A stretch of 64,000 nt of DNA from Paraglaciecola polaris LMG 21857 (lineage in GTDB: Bacteria; Pseudomonadota; Gammaproteobacteria; Enterobacterales; Alteromonadaceae). The notes beneath the pieces are model-generated. The model searched no databases and was not told the DNA's origin. It was given only the letters and a program-made list of their open reading frames with translations. The stretch spans positions 310,001 through 374,000 of the forward strand of contig NZ_BAER01000017.1 of NCBI RefSeq assembly GCF_000315055.1. The letters are read 5' to 3'. A program made the position numbers and the translations under genes. Position 1 is the stretch's first letter. Every line of letters begins with the position of its first letter. This document shows positions 43,597 to 53,509 of the stretch, one piece after another.

Positions 43597-44913
43597 ATGC
43601 AAACATGGTCGAGCCTAAATCAAGGCCAACAACAGGCATTGTTAAGCCGCCCAGCGATGGCGGATAACGATGCGCTTAGTAACACGGTGGCTGATATTAT
43701 TCAGCAAGTGGCTAAAAAAGGCGACGAAGCACTGCGTCAATTAACGGCGCGCTTTGACGGTGTTGAACTTGGCGAGCTTGCCCTGGCAACAGGGCAATTG
43801 GCCTGTGCGGTCAATGAGATCAGCAATGAGGTAAAGGCGGCGATTGATACCGCATATGCCAACATTCATGCTTTTCACCGCGCGCAAAAGCCTTCAGATG
43901 TCAAGGTTGAGACTGCGCCTGGCGTGGTATGTGAATTAAAACATGCGCCATTAGATTCTGTTGGTTTGTATATTCCCGGTGGCAGTGCGCCACTCATCTC
44001 TACTGTATTGATGTTGGGGGTGACAGCACAAGTTGCAGGTTGCCCGCGCAAGGTATTGTGTACCCCGCCTAATAAGCAAGGTAACGTGCCCGCTGAAATT
44101 CGCTATGCAGCAAGTCTTTGTGACATTGATGAAGTCTATTTAGTGGGCGGTGCGCAAGCTATTGCGGCTCTTGCCCTAGGGACCGATACAATTGTTAAAG
44201 TGGACAAAATATTTGGCCCAGGCAATAGTTTTGTAACCGAGGCAAAACAGCAAGTTAGCCGGATACCGGCTGGCCCAGCTATTGATATGCCAGCAGGCCC
44301 ATCTGAAGTATTAGTAATCGCGGATGGCAAAGCAAATCCAGTATTTGTCGCATCGGACTTACTATCACAAGCGGAGCACGGTGCAGACTCTCAAGCTATT
44401 TTAGTCAGTGACAGCCAGGCGCTTATTCAGGCCACTGAACAAGAAGTTGAGCGCCAGTTAATGACACTTAGCCGCCAAGATACGGCGCGTAAAGCTATGT
44501 CCCACAGTCGTTATATCCTAACGGAATCATTAGACAGCGCGATAGAAGTAAGCAATCAATACGCCCCTGAACATCTGATTATTCAGGTAGAAGAAGCACG
44601 AGCATGTTTGCCGAAATTACGAAACGCTGGCTCTATTTTTGTGGGTCAATGGTCCCCAGAATCAGCTGGCGATTATGCCAGTGGTACTAATCACGTACTT
44701 CCAACCTACGGGTATGCGCGTAACTACTCAAGTTTAGGTTTAGCCGACTTTATTCGTCGCTACACAGTGCAAGAGCTAAGTGCCGCTGGATTACAGAATA
44801 TCGGTAGCGCCATCATGGATTTAGCACAAGCTGAAGGCTTAGATGCTCACAAACAAGCAGTCGCTTTACGTTTAGCCGCGCTTAATAATTTAACAGGAGA
44901 CGACTGTGAGTAA
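43597..44913 (+). CDS. hisD: Histidinol dehydrogenase HisD
   Basis: About 438 aa from ATG 43597, matching the usual 430-440. The frame opens earlier at 43558, but those 13 residues are not typical. Oxidises histidinol to histidine in two NAD+-dependent steps with zinc. Conserved pieces: GLYIPGGSAPLISTVLM, GGAQAIAALALGT, KIFGPGNSFVTEAKQQV, DMPAGPSEVLVIAD, SDLLSQAEHGADSQ, NQYAPEHLI and GDYASGTNHVLPTYGYAR. It ends with an 8-base overlap with hisC. Confidence 0.96.
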   Translation: MQTWSSLNQGQQQALLSRPAMADNDALSNTVADIIQQVAKKGDEALRQLTARFDGVELGELALATGQLACAVNEISNEVKAAIDTAYANIHAFHRAQKPSDVKVETAPGVVCELKHAPLDSVGLYIPGGSAPLISTVLMLGVTAQVAGCPRKVLCTPPNKQGNVPAEIRYAASLCDIDEVYLVGGAQAIAALALGTDTIVKVDKIFGPGNSFVTEAKQQVSRIPAGPAIDMPAGPSEVLVIADGKANPVFVASDLLSQAEHGADSQAILVSDSQALIQATEQEVERQLMTLSRQDTARKAMSHSRYILTESLDSAIEVSNQYAPEHLIIQVEEARACLPKLRNAGSIFVGQWSPESAGDYASGTNHVLPTYGYARNYSSLGLADFIRRYTVQELSAAGLQNIGSAIMDLAQAEGLDAHKQAVALRLAALNNLTGDDCE

Positions 44914-46009
44914 CTTAGTCACCTTGCTTTTAAACGAAAATATCAAGGCGTTGAAGCCTTATGAATCAGCTCGTCGTTTGTTTTCCGGAGCAGGCAATAA
45001 GGAACAAATTTGGCTCAATGCTAACGAGTCACCGTTTGCTAATCCTTATGACATTGATGCTGAGCGCTTTAATCGCTACCCAGATTGCCAGCCTCCTGCC
45101 GTAATCGAGGCCTATGCCGATTACGCGGGGATTGCGACTGACCAATTACTCGTCAGCCGTGGCGCAGACGAAGGAATTGAACTGCTTATCCGCGCGTTTT
45201 GTACCCCAGGTAAAGACAGTGTCTTAATTTGTCCACCGACTTACGGCATGTATGCCATTAGTGCGGAAACCTGTGATGTGGGCGTTGAGCGCGCACCGTT
45301 AAAGGCTGATTTCGCATTAGATGTTGATGTGATCAAAACCTTTAAAGGGAAAGTAAACTTAGTGTTCATTTGTTCGCCTAACAACCCAACCGGTACTTCG
45401 GTGAACAAAAAACAATTACTCGAGGTTATCGAGCACTTCGCAGATAGCGCTATTGTCGTCATTGATGAGGCCTATATTGAATTTGACGATGACAATACTT
45501 GGGCTAATGCGTTAAACAATTACGCAAATATTGCCATTTTGCGTACCTTATCTAAAGCTTTTGCATTAGCGGGTTTGCGCTGTGGTTTTACCCTAGCCCA
45601 AGCACCTATTATTCAAGCATTAATGAAGGTTATTGCTCCCTACCCTATTCCAGAGCCTGTTGCACAAATAGCCGCACAAGCGTTGAGCCATGATGGGTTA
45701 GTTAACCTAGAGCAGCAAGTTAGCCTAATCAATCAAGAAAAGGCTTTGCTACAACACGCGTTAAAGCAATACCCTGAGATTGAATTGGTCGGCGACGATA
45801 AAGCCAATTTCATTCTGTTTCGTTGTGGGAATAAGTCAGGGTTAATGACCCATCTCGTGGCAAACGGCATTCTCATTCGTGACCAATCAAAACAACTCAA
45901 TTTAGACAACTGCTTACGTATTACCGTGGGTAATCCACAACAGAATAAACAGTTGCTGAGCAAAATCAGTCATTTTTTCACTAATCAATCATCTACGCAG
46001 GAGGCCTAA
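44906..46009 (+). CDS. hisC: Histidinol-phosphate aminotransferase HisC
   Basis: 367 aa, GTG start at 44906 inside the end of hisD with AGGAG 7 bases upstream. PLP enzyme of fold type [11 protein letters not shown] and RYPDCQ at the N-terminus, [16 protein letters not shown], and the PLP-Lys in [17 protein letters not shown]. Converts imidazole-acetol phosphate to histidinol phosphate. A long reading frame and tight overlap with hisD show translational coupling. Confidence 0.96.
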   Translation: MSNLVTLLLNENIKALKPYESARRLFSGAGNKEQIWLNANESPFANPYDIDAERFNRYPDCQPPAVIEAYADYAGIATDQLLVSRGADEGIELLIRAFCTPGKDSVLICPPTYGMYAISAETCDVGVERAPLKADFALDVDVIKTFKGKVNLVFICSPNNPTGTSVNKKQLLEVIEHFADSAIVVIDEAYIEFDDDNTWANALNNYANIAILRTLSKAFALAGLRCGFTLAQAPIIQALMKVIAPYPIPEPVAQIAAQALSHDGLVNLEQQVSLINQEKALLQHALKQYPEIELVGDDKANFILFRCGNKSGLMTHLVANGILIRDQSKQLNLDNCLRITVGNPQQNKQLLSKISHFFTNQSSTQEA

Positions 46010-46010
46010 C

Positions 46011-47087
46011 GTGAGCCTAAGTCAGCAAGCTATTTTATTCATCGACCGCGACGGTACTCTTGTGGAAGAGCCTCCTATCGATAAGCAACTCGATACCCTA
46101 GCAAAACTGGTTTTTGAACCTATGGTCATGCCAGTACTGATTCAACTGCAAAATGCAGGGTTTCGTCTAGTCATGGTGTCGAACCAAGACGGTTTAGGCA
46201 CAGATAGCTTTCCACAAGCAGATTTCGATTTGCCCCACGATAAGATGATGGATATTTTTGCCAGTCAAGGCATCGTCTTTGACGACGTATTGATTTGCCC
46301 ACACTTTGCAGCAGATAACTGTAGTTGCCGTAAACCAAATCTAGGGTTGGTCAAAGACTATTTACAGCAAGGTAGGGTCGATTTTACCCGCTCTTTTGTA
46401 ATAGGCGATCGTGACACGGATATTCAACTTGCTACAAACATGGGCATTACGGGTATTCGTTACGACCGTCAAAGTAAAGATTGGCCGGCTATCGCCAAGC
46501 AATTACTTGCTTCAAGCCGCATCGCCGAAGTCGTGCGCAAAACGTCTGAAACCAATATCCATGTCAAAGTAAACTTAGATTCGACCGCTAAATCAACTAT
46601 CGAAACGGGTATCGGATTTTTTGATCATATGCTTGATCAAATCGCTACGCACGGTGGGTTTGAGCTTAATTTACGAGTCGATGGCGATTTACACATTGAC
46701 GATCACCACAGTGTTGAAGACACAGCCCTTGCCTTAGGCGATGCGCTAAAAAAAGCGTTAGGCGACAAACGTGGTATCGGACGTTTTGGTTTTGCACTTC
46801 CCATGGACGAGTGCCGCGCAGAGTGTATTTTGGATATATCGAACCGTCCTCACCTAAAATTCGAAGCTGAATTTAGCCGTGACACAGTAGGTGAAATGGC
46901 CACCGAAATGGTGCCACACTTTTTCTACTCTATCGCCCAAGCAATGGGCTTGTCGTTGCACCTGTCGACCTCTGAGGGAAATGCTCATCACCAAGTTGAA
47001 AGCCTATTTAAGGTATTTGGCCGTGCATTACGCCAAGCTATTCAGAAAAACGGTGAAGCCCTGCCCAGCAGTAAAGGAACTCTCTAG
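46011..47087 (+). CDS. hisB: Bifunctional histidinol-phosphatase/IGP dehydratase HisB
   Basis: 358 aa, GTG start at 46011 with AGGAGG upstream. The N-terminal HAD phosphatase domain has the catalytic [11 protein letters not shown] (DxD motif) and Cys/His zinc site [14 protein letters not shown]. The C-terminal imidazoleglycerol-phosphate dehydratase domain has the Mn-binding [15 protein letters not shown] and [18 protein letters not shown]. Catalyses steps 7 and 9. The fusion is the form found in enteric and other gammaproteobacteria. Confidence 0.97.
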   Translation: MSLSQQAILFIDRDGTLVEEPPIDKQLDTLAKLVFEPMVMPVLIQLQNAGFRLVMVSNQDGLGTDSFPQADFDLPHDKMMDIFASQGIVFDDVLICPHFAADNCSCRKPNLGLVKDYLQQGRVDFTRSFVIGDRDTDIQLATNMGITGIRYDRQSKDWPAIAKQLLASSRIAEVVRKTSETNIHVKVNLDSTAKSTIETGIGFFDHMLDQIATHGGFELNLRVDGDLHIDDHHSVEDTALALGDALKKALGDKRGIGRFGFALPMDECRAECILDISNRPHLKFEAEFSRDTVGEMATEMVPHFFYSIAQAMGLSLHLSTSEGNAHHQVESLFKVFGRALRQAIQKNGEALPSSKGTL

Positions 47088-47716
47088 TGAGCACATCAGC
47101 ACCTTTAGTCAGTAGCAAACAAAATATCGTTATTGTGAACACCGGCTGTGCCAATATTTCATCGGTAAAATTTGCCGTTGAGCGCTTGGGGGTAAAAGTC
47201 GATGTGTCTGACGATATTCACGTTATTCAAAAAGCGGACAAAGTATTTTTGCCCGGTGTTGGCAGTGCCAATGCAGCCATGGCAAGTATCGAGCTAAAAC
47301 AACTTCAATCCTGTATTCAAGGGCTGACTCAGCCGGTGCTGGGTATTTGTCTTGGCATGCAGTTAATGGTCGAGCGTTCTGAAGAAAGCTTGACTGATAG
47401 CACCAAGTGTTTGGGTGTTATTCCTGGTGAAGTAAAGCGCATGCTAGTAGGTGATTTACGTTTGCCTCATATGGGCTGGAATACGGTGAACGCCGTCGAA
47501 CAAAATACCTTATTTAAAGGTATCGATGCTGGTAGCTACTTTTATTTTGTCCACAGTTTTGCCGTTGCCGTGGGTAAGTATACCCTCGCACAAACGGATT
47601 ACGGGATGCCCTTTTCAGCCGCCCTACACAAAGACAATTTCTTTGGCGTTCAGTTTCACCCAGAGCGTTCTAGTGACGCTGGTGCTGCGCTTCTAAAAAA
47701 CTTTATCGAGTTATAA
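47087..47716 (+). CDS. hisH: Imidazole glycerol phosphate synthase glutaminase HisH
   Basis: 209 aa, GTG start at 47087 overlapping the hisB stop by one base, with AAGGA upstream. Class I glutamine amidotransferase triad: Cys88 in GICLGMQLM, and His191 and Glu193 in VQFHPERSSD. It supplies ammonia to HisF, whose gene lies further downstream after hisA and an inserted aminotransferase gene. Confidence 0.96.
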   Translation: MSTSAPLVSSKQNIVIVNTGCANISSVKFAVERLGVKVDVSDDIHVIQKADKVFLPGVGSANAAMASIELKQLQSCIQGLTQPVLGICLGMQLMVERSEESLTDSTKCLGVIPGEVKRMLVGDLRLPHMGWNTVNAVEQNTLFKGIDAGSYFYFVHSFAVAVGKYTLAQTDYGMPFSAALHKDNFFGVQFHPERSSDAGAALLKNFIEL

Positions 47717-48460
<744 letters not shown>

Positions 48461-48671
48461 TTAATAAGCAATAACTATGTAGTGCGGATGCTGACGTAAT
48501 GAAAAGGCGACAAATCCCTTAACAATTGATTGGGTTTAAGTGATTGCACTGCACCCCCGCTTATTAAATAATTGGCTTACTGAATAATCAGGCGATATGA
48601 ACAGCAATCGGATATATGGTCGGTGCATTCGTTATTAATTTGCACACCATGATCCCACGACTTAGGAAATA

Positions 48672-49673
48672 ATGATGGCAGTATTTGGTACAGTTTTCAT
48701 GCCTGAAATGGCACTGACCACGTTTGAAAACAATCAGTGGAGCGCAGCACAAACCGTCTCTGCAAATAGTATAAGTTTGCATCCCGGTGCACACGTTTTA
48801 CATTACTCAAGTACCTGCTTTGAAGGTTTAAAAGCATTCAAACACGAAGACGGCAGTGTGCACGTTTTTCGCATGGACCAAAACATTAAACGTTTCGCCC
48901 AAAGTGCTCGTTTACTGTCACTGCCAGAAATTGATGAAACCCAAGTGGCAAAAATGATCATGGATATTGTTGCCCAGTATGCTCAAGACGTGCCATTGCC
49001 ACCTGGCTCTATGTATATTCGCCCTACACATGTGGGTACCGAAGCATCTATAGGTAAAGCTGCTGCACCTTCATTAACGTCTATGCTGTACGTGCTTTTA
49101 TCACCTGTCGGCGACTATTTCACTGGTGGCGCCAAAGCACTGCGCTTGTTGCTCGACGAAACGGGTATGCGCTGTGCTCCGCACATGGGCATGATCAAAA
49201 GTGGTGGCAACTACGCCAGTGCACTCGGTCCGATTTCTAAAGCACGAGTTGATGTGCAAGCAGACCAAATCTTGTTTTGCCCAAATGGCGATGTACAGGA
49301 AACAGGCGCAGCTAACTTCTTACTGATTGACGGCAATGAAATCATTACCAAAGGCCTCGATTCATCCTTCTTACATGGGGTGACGCGCAATACGATATTA
49401 ACGCTAGCCACAGACTTAGGTATGACCGTCAGTGAGCGTAATATCACAGTCACCGAATTACTTGAGCGCGCAGCGAAGCCTGGTGTTGAAGCGGCCTTGT
49501 CAGGTACTGCAGCCGTGCTAACTCCCGTGGGTACGTTTATCCATGAAGGTAAAGAACATGCTGTTGGCAACGGTGAAGCAGGCCCAACAACGGCTAAATT
49601 GCGCCAAGCTCTAAATGATATTCAATGGGGTAAAGCACCAGACGTGCACGGTTGGTTAAAGCGCGTAAAATAA
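48672..49673 (+). CDS. ilvE: Branched-chain amino-acid aminotransferase, inserted in the his operon
   Basis: 333 aa, PLP fold type IV (class IV aminotransferase). The PLP Lys is K176 in HMGMIKSGGNYAS; ETGAANFLLI and GLDSSFLHGVTRNTILTLA follow, as in IlvE-type BCATs. The N-terminus HYSSTCFEGLKAF and RMDQNIKRFAQSA fits BCATs. AGGA precedes the ATG. It sits between hisA (211-bp gap) and hisF (73-bp gap) on the same strand, separated from other branched-chain genes. Residues for leucine, isoleucine and valine synthesis are expected; D-amino-acid aminotransferase is less likely given the length. Confidence 0.92.
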   Translation: MMAVFGTVFMPEMALTTFENNQWSAAQTVSANSISLHPGAHVLHYSSTCFEGLKAFKHEDGSVHVFRMDQNIKRFAQSARLLSLPEIDETQVAKMIMDIVAQYAQDVPLPPGSMYIRPTHVGTEASIGKAAAPSLTSMLYVLLSPVGDYFTGGAKALRLLLDETGMRCAPHMGMIKSGGNYASALGPISKARVDVQADQILFCPNGDVQETGAANFLLIDGNEIITKGLDSSFLHGVTRNTILTLATDLGMTVSERNITVTELLERAAKPGVEAALSGTAAVLTPVGTFIHEGKEHAVGNGEAGPTTAKLRQALNDIQWGKAPDVHGWLKRVK

Positions 49674-49746
49674 GCTATCACAAGGCACTTACTCTATGAA
49701 TAAGTGCCATCATGGATAAAAATTTTAATGATGAAAAAGGTTTTCT

Positions 49747-50520
49747 ATGCTCGCTAGGCGCATTATTCCCTGTTTAGATGTTCGTGACGGTCTTGTGGTT
49801 AAAGGTGTTAAATTTCGTAACCACGAAATCATCGGCGAAATCGTTCCTCTGGCTGAGCTATACGCGCAACAAGGCGCTGATGAATTGGTCTTTTATGATA
49901 TTACCGCTTCTAGCGACCAGCGCGTGGTCGATAAAAGCTGGGTAACCCGTATCGCCCAAGTAATTGATATTCCTTTTTGTGTAGCAGGCGGTATTAAGTC
50001 TGTTGAAGACGCTGGGCGCATTTTAGAGATGGGCGCTGATAAAATATCTATCAACTCCCCAGCACTTGCCAATCCTGCACTTATTCGTGAATTACACGAC
50101 ACATTTGGTCAACAATGCGTGGTGGTAGGTATCGACAGTTTTTTCAACGAAGAGACTGGTCAGTATCAGGTTCATCAGTACACAGGAGATGAAAGCCGTA
50201 CTCAGATTACACGTTGGCAAACTGCTGATTGGGTAAAAGAAGTGCAGCACCATGGTGCCGGCGAAATTGTTTTGAATTGCATGAATCAGGACGGTGTGCG
50301 TCAAGGTTACGATATCACCCAGCTTTCTGCGATCCGTGAAAATTGCGCAGTCCCGTTAATCGCTTCAGGTGGTGCTGGCGAAAAAGTGCATTTTAAAGAG
50401 GTGTTTGAACAAGCTGATGTTGATGGTGCACTTGCCGCTTCTGTTTTCCATAAAGGCATTATTCCTATTCCTGACTTAAAAGCCTATCTGCGAGAGCAAC
50501 AAGTCGCAATCCGAGACTAG
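49747..50520 (+). CDS. hisF: Imidazole glycerol phosphate synthase cyclase HisF
   Basis: 257 aa. [23 protein letters not shown] is the conserved opening, with the catalytic Asp in CLDVRDG; a second Asp lies in [23 protein letters not shown] and [10 protein letters not shown] are phosphate loops. It cyclises PRFAR using ammonia from HisH. It is separated from hisH by hisA and the inserted aminotransferase. No frame error. 80 bases to hisIE. Confidence 0.97.
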   Translation: MLARRIIPCLDVRDGLVVKGVKFRNHEIIGEIVPLAELYAQQGADELVFYDITASSDQRVVDKSWVTRIAQVIDIPFCVAGGIKSVEDAGRILEMGADKISINSPALANPALIRELHDTFGQQCVVVGIDSFFNEETGQYQVHQYTGDESRTQITRWQTADWVKEVQHHGAGEIVLNCMNQDGVRQGYDITQLSAIRENCAVPLIASGGAGEKVHFKEVFEQADVDGALAASVFHKGIIPIPDLKAYLREQQVAIRD

Positions 50521-50600
50521 TCAATATGCGATATTGGCGACGCATTGCACTTAGCTTGGCTAACACTTAAATATTTACATGATACGAATACGAGACAAAC

Positions 50601-51221
50601 ATGATAATCAATAAACAAAACGTCGAGCAGTTGGCTTGGCAGAAAATGGATAACTTACTGCCGTGTATAGTGCAAGATGCGGCAACGGGTAAAGTGCTCA
50701 TGCAGGGCTACATGAATATCGAGGCGATTGAACATACACTTGAATCGCGTCACGTCACCTTTTTCAGTCGCTCTAAGCAACGTCTATGGACCAAAGGTGA
50801 GACATCAGGCCATACCCTTGATTTAGTTGAGCTCAGTGCTGACTGCGATAAAGACGCTATTTTGGCACTAGCCCATCCAAACGGCCCCACCTGCCACATG
50901 GGCACAGAAACCTGTTGGGCGGATGCTAAAACTCCCGCTATAAGCTTTATTGCTGAACTAGAGCAGGTCATTGCTTCGCGTAAAGGTGCTTCGCCTGAGT
51001 CAAGTTACACCGCCCACTTGTATAGCCAAGGTATCAAACGTATCGCTCAGAAAGTCGGTGAGGAAGGGGTTGAAACTGCGCTAGCGGCGACCGTAAAAGA
51101 TTTAGAGGAACTTAAAAATGAATCTGCCGATTTACTATATCACCTACTAGTATTGCTGCAGGCCAGTGAGTTATCACTTAGTGATGTCATTGAAGTGCTT
51201 AGGGCTCGTCATACAAAGTAA
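50601..51221 (+). CDS. hisI: Bifunctional phosphoribosyl-AMP cyclohydrolase/ATP pyrophosphatase HisIE
   Basis: 206 aa. The HisI domain covers about residues 1-110 with zinc-type site residues ([22 protein letters not shown]) and [18 protein letters not shown]. The HisE domain covers about 115-206 with [29 protein letters not shown] and LLYHLLVLL. Catalyses steps 2 and 3. Last gene of the operon and followed by a strong inverted repeat. Confidence 0.97.
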   Translation: MIINKQNVEQLAWQKMDNLLPCIVQDAATGKVLMQGYMNIEAIEHTLESRHVTFFSRSKQRLWTKGETSGHTLDLVELSADCDKDAILALAHPNGPTCHMGTETCWADAKTPAISFIAELEQVIASRKGASPESSYTAHLYSQGIKRIAQKVGEEGVETALAATVKDLEELKNESADLLYHLLVLLQASELSLSDVIEVLRARHTK

Positions 51222-51253
51222 CACCGACACTTCCAAAGCGTCACCCCAAACTG

Positions 51254-51294
51254 AGGTGCTTAACAGTATCCGCTGCGCATACTGTTAAGTACCT
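51254..51294. terminator. Long inverted repeat at the end of the his operon
   Basis: AGGTGCTTAACAGTAT (51254-51269) pairs with ATACTGTTAAGTACCT (51279-51294) over 16 bp with one G-U wobble and a 9-base loop, 32 bases after the hisIE stop. No T-run follows, so it is more likely an mRNA-stabilising or factor-assisted 3' end, or a repeat element. About 180 bp with no other feature follow. Confidence 0.65.
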
Positions 51295-51476
51295 AACGTA
51301 ACCCCACATACCAACATACTATTGCCAATTCTTAGGGCTTTTTGCAAAGGGAATTACTCACCACGCTGACTGTATTAATCATTCGACTTTATCAGTTAAA
51401 CGTTTTGTAACTTCGCCATATTAATTAAATAATGCGAAGGATATAGTAAGGGTATTCGATTGTAGGCGTCACATTT

Positions 51477-52034
51477 ATGCTCAAAAACAGCACCTTGTCT
51501 TATGGCTGGTTAAGTATTGTCTTTCACTGGGTAAGTGCCATCATTGTGATTGGCATGTTTGCCCTAGGTTGGTGGATGGTCGACTTGAACTACTATAGTC
51601 CTTGGTATACCGATGCACCGCACTATCACAAGAGCGTCGGCTTGCTGCTTGTTGCCTTAATGCTTGTGCGCCTAACATGGAATTTGTCTCAAAAGAGGCC
51701 CACCCCGTTAGGTACAAAGTGGGAAATAAAAGCGGCTAAATTGGCCCATTTACTCCTGTACTTACTGGTATTTTCTTTATTTATCAGCGGTTATTTAATT
51801 TCTACCGCAGATGAGCGAGGCATAACGATATTTAACTGGTTTACGCTAGGCTCTTTAGGACGTTTCTTTGCAGAACAAGAAGATATTGCCGGAATGGTCC
51901 ATGAGTACGTGGCATACGTACTCATGGGATTGGCCAGTTTGCATGGCTTAGCGGCCCTAAAACATCATTTTATTAATAACGACAACACTCTGGTAAGGAT
52001 GCTTACCATCAAACAACAAAAGGAACAGCAATGA
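51477..52034 (+). CDS. Cytochrome b561-type membrane cytochrome
   Basis: 185 aa, four transmembrane helices. Haem ligand candidates: His in IVFHWVSAI (helix 1), HYHKSVGLL (helix 2), and HEYVAYVLMGLASLHGLAAL (helix 4), as in bacterial cytochrome b561 (CybB). Its stop overlaps the start of the YceI gene (ATGA, 52031-52034). Electrons may pass between the quinone pool and a periplasmic or lipid-bound partner. The b561-YceI pair is a common gene neighbourhood. Confidence 0.9.
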   Translation: MLKNSTLSYGWLSIVFHWVSAIIVIGMFALGWWMVDLNYYSPWYTDAPHYHKSVGLLLVALMLVRLTWNLSQKRPTPLGTKWEIKAAKLAHLLLYLLVFSLFISGYLISTADERGITIFNWFTLGSLGRFFAEQEDIAGMVHEYVAYVLMGLASLHGLAALKHHFINNDNTLVRMLTIKQQKEQQ

Positions 52035-52600
52035 GAAAGTCACTTTTAGCCTTCGGATTACTGGCGTTGCTATCGAGCAATGCATTTGCAGCAAATTACG
52101 TCGTCGATACATCGGGAGCTCACGCCTCTATTAATTTTAAAATCCAACACTTAGGCTATTCCTGGATAACAGGTCGCTTTAATACCTTTGACGGTAAATT
52201 TAGTTACGATCCAGCTAAACCTGAAGCCGCTACCATTAACGTAAATATCGACACCCAGAGTGTTGATTCAAATCATGCAGAAAGAGACAAACATTTACGC
52301 AGTGAAGACTTTTTATATGTCAAAAAATATCCAAACGCTAAGTTTGTCAGCACTAAAGTAGAGAGTTTAGGTGGCGAGCGTTTAAAAATATTCGGTGATT
52401 TTTCCCTGCACGGCATCACCAAGCCAATCATCATCATGGCTGAAAAAATTGGCGAAGGTAAAGATCCCTGGGGTGGCTACCGCGCAGGCTTTTCAGGAAC
52501 CACCCGAATTGCGATGGCTGATTACGGCATAATGACCAATTTAGGCCCAGCGTCTACCCATGTAGAACTCATGTTGAACCTTGAAGGTGTACAGCAATAA
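52031..52600 (+). CDS. yceI: YceI-family periplasmic lipid-binding protein
   Basis: 189 aa with a Sec signal peptide (MRKSLLAFGLLALLSSNAFA-A). The family features are YVVDTSGAHASINFKIQHLGYSWITGRF, FSYDPAKPEAATINV, RDKHLRSEDFLYVKKYPNAKF and GDFSLHGITKPI, read here in parts. YceI proteins are lipocalin-like and bind isoprenoid lipids such as polyprenyl diphosphates or quinones. It is translationally coupled to the cytochrome b561 gene. Confidence 0.92.
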   Translation: MRKSLLAFGLLALLSSNAFAANYVVDTSGAHASINFKIQHLGYSWITGRFNTFDGKFSYDPAKPEAATINVNIDTQSVDSNHAERDKHLRSEDFLYVKKYPNAKFVSTKVESLGGERLKIFGDFSLHGITKPIIIMAEKIGEGKDPWGGYRAGFSGTTRIAMADYGIMTNLGPASTHVELMLNLEGVQQ

Positions 52601-52625
52601 CCCAATTTAATGTATGTTTACTGTT

Positions 52626-52651
52626 AAAGCCCACATCAAGTGGGCTTTTTT
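52626..52651 (+). terminator. Rho-independent terminator after yceI
   Basis: GCCCAC-ATCAA-GTGGGC followed by six T, 29 bases after the stop. Confidence 0.93.
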
Positions 52652-52728
52652 ATTGTTATTTTGATAAAAAATTAATTGTTATAATTCAATACTTTAAAAA
52701 TTTTCGTTAATTATTTTCCACTTTCTAA

Positions 52729-52756
52729 TTGAAAAATAGAATTGTGATCCCTACAT
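52729..52756 (+). promoter_or_regulatory. Sigma-32-like heat-shock promoter of the Hsp20 gene
   Basis: TTGAAA (52729-52734), 14 bases, CCCTACAT (52749-52756). It resembles the heat-shock pattern CTTGAAA-N13-15-CCCCATNT. The predicted start (about 52762) begins just before the first hairpin of the leader below. Confidence 0.6.
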
Positions 52757-52764
52757 AGTATTGG

Positions 52765-52916
52765 TCGACGCCGAAAGGGTCGATACAAATTCAACGGATA
52801 AGAATTTGGCAGGTAACTGCAAAGCCCTAAGGGTCACGCGAGGAACGCGTACTTAACTAACGTCGCCGCTAGTCGGGACACTTTAATCTCATATTGCTTT
52901 ATAAAGAGGATATGCA
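52765..52916 (+). promoter_or_regulatory. ROSE-like RNA thermometer in the Hsp20 leader
   Basis: The last hairpin pairs CATATTGCT (52890-52898) with AGGATATG (52907-52914), which includes the ribosome site AGGA. The TTGCT strand is the U-U-G-C-U anti-ribosome-site motif of ROSE elements, with the G bulged and the remaining bases paired. At the 5' end TCGAC-[G]-CC-GAAA-GG-GTCGA (52765-52783) forms a stable GNRA-type hairpin, and CGCG-AGGA-ACGCG (about 52838-52851) is another. At low temperature the site would be masked and at heat-shock temperature it would open. This is a class of element known for small heat-shock genes. Confidence 0.75.
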
Positions 52917-52918
52917 AA

Positions 52919-53377
52919 ATGCGTAATATCGATCTATCTCCACTATACCGATCATTCATTGGTTTTGACCACTTGGCATCCATGATTGACTCTGCTTCTC
53001 GTAACGAAAAACAATCTAGCTACCCTCCCTACAACATTGAGTTGATAGCCGAAGATAAGTATCGCATCACTATGGCGGTTGCGGGTTTCGCAGAACATGA
53101 AGTCTCTATTGAGGTGCAAGAAAACACCCTAAAAGTCACCGGCAATAAAACCGGTTCAGACGAAGAGCGTAAATTCCTTCACAAGGGGATTTCCGAGCGT
53201 AATTTTGAGCGTAAATTCCAGTTAGGCGATCACGTTAATGTGCTCGAAGCCAAAATGGAAAATGGACTACTTCACGTCAATTTAGAACGAGTCGTGCCAG
53301 AAGCGAAAAAACCTCGCACTATACAGATCAGTAAGGGTACTGAGAAATTAATAGAGGATGCTCACAAGCCCTCATAA
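52919..53377 (+). CDS. Small heat-shock protein, Hsp20/IbpA family
   Basis: 152 aa. The alpha-crystallin core runs about residues 33-128 (PPYNIELIAEDKYRITMAVAGFAEHEVSIEVQENTLKVTG, read in parts) with the typical FLHKGISERNFERKFQLGDHV and end MENGLLHVNLERVVPEAKKPRTIQI. It is an ATP-independent chaperone that holds unfolded protein for DnaK/ClpB. The leader has a sigma-32-like promoter and ROSE-like thermometer, so it is expected to be heat-induced at two levels. A terminator follows. Confidence 0.95.
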   Translation: MRNIDLSPLYRSFIGFDHLASMIDSASRNEKQSSYPPYNIELIAEDKYRITMAVAGFAEHEVSIEVQENTLKVTGNKTGSDEERKFLHKGISERNFERKFQLGDHVNVLEAKMENGLLHVNLERVVPEAKKPRTIQISKGTEKLIEDAHKPS

Positions 53378-53411
53378 TTACTCCCTTTTGAATGTGTGTT
53401 CCCTGTGAATC

Positions 53412-53441
53412 AAAACGGCGCCTAGTGAGCGCCGTTTTTTT
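53412..53441 (+). terminator. Rho-independent terminator of the Hsp20 gene
   Basis: AAAACGGCGC, loop, GCGCCGTTTTTTT, 35 bases after the stop. The A-run on the other side may also end the convergent IclR transcript. Confidence 0.93.
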
Positions 53442-53509
53442 ATGCCTGAAATTTGACTGAAATCATGTTCAACTATCTGTCTCGCCTGATGCCATCTATA
53501 GAAATTGTG

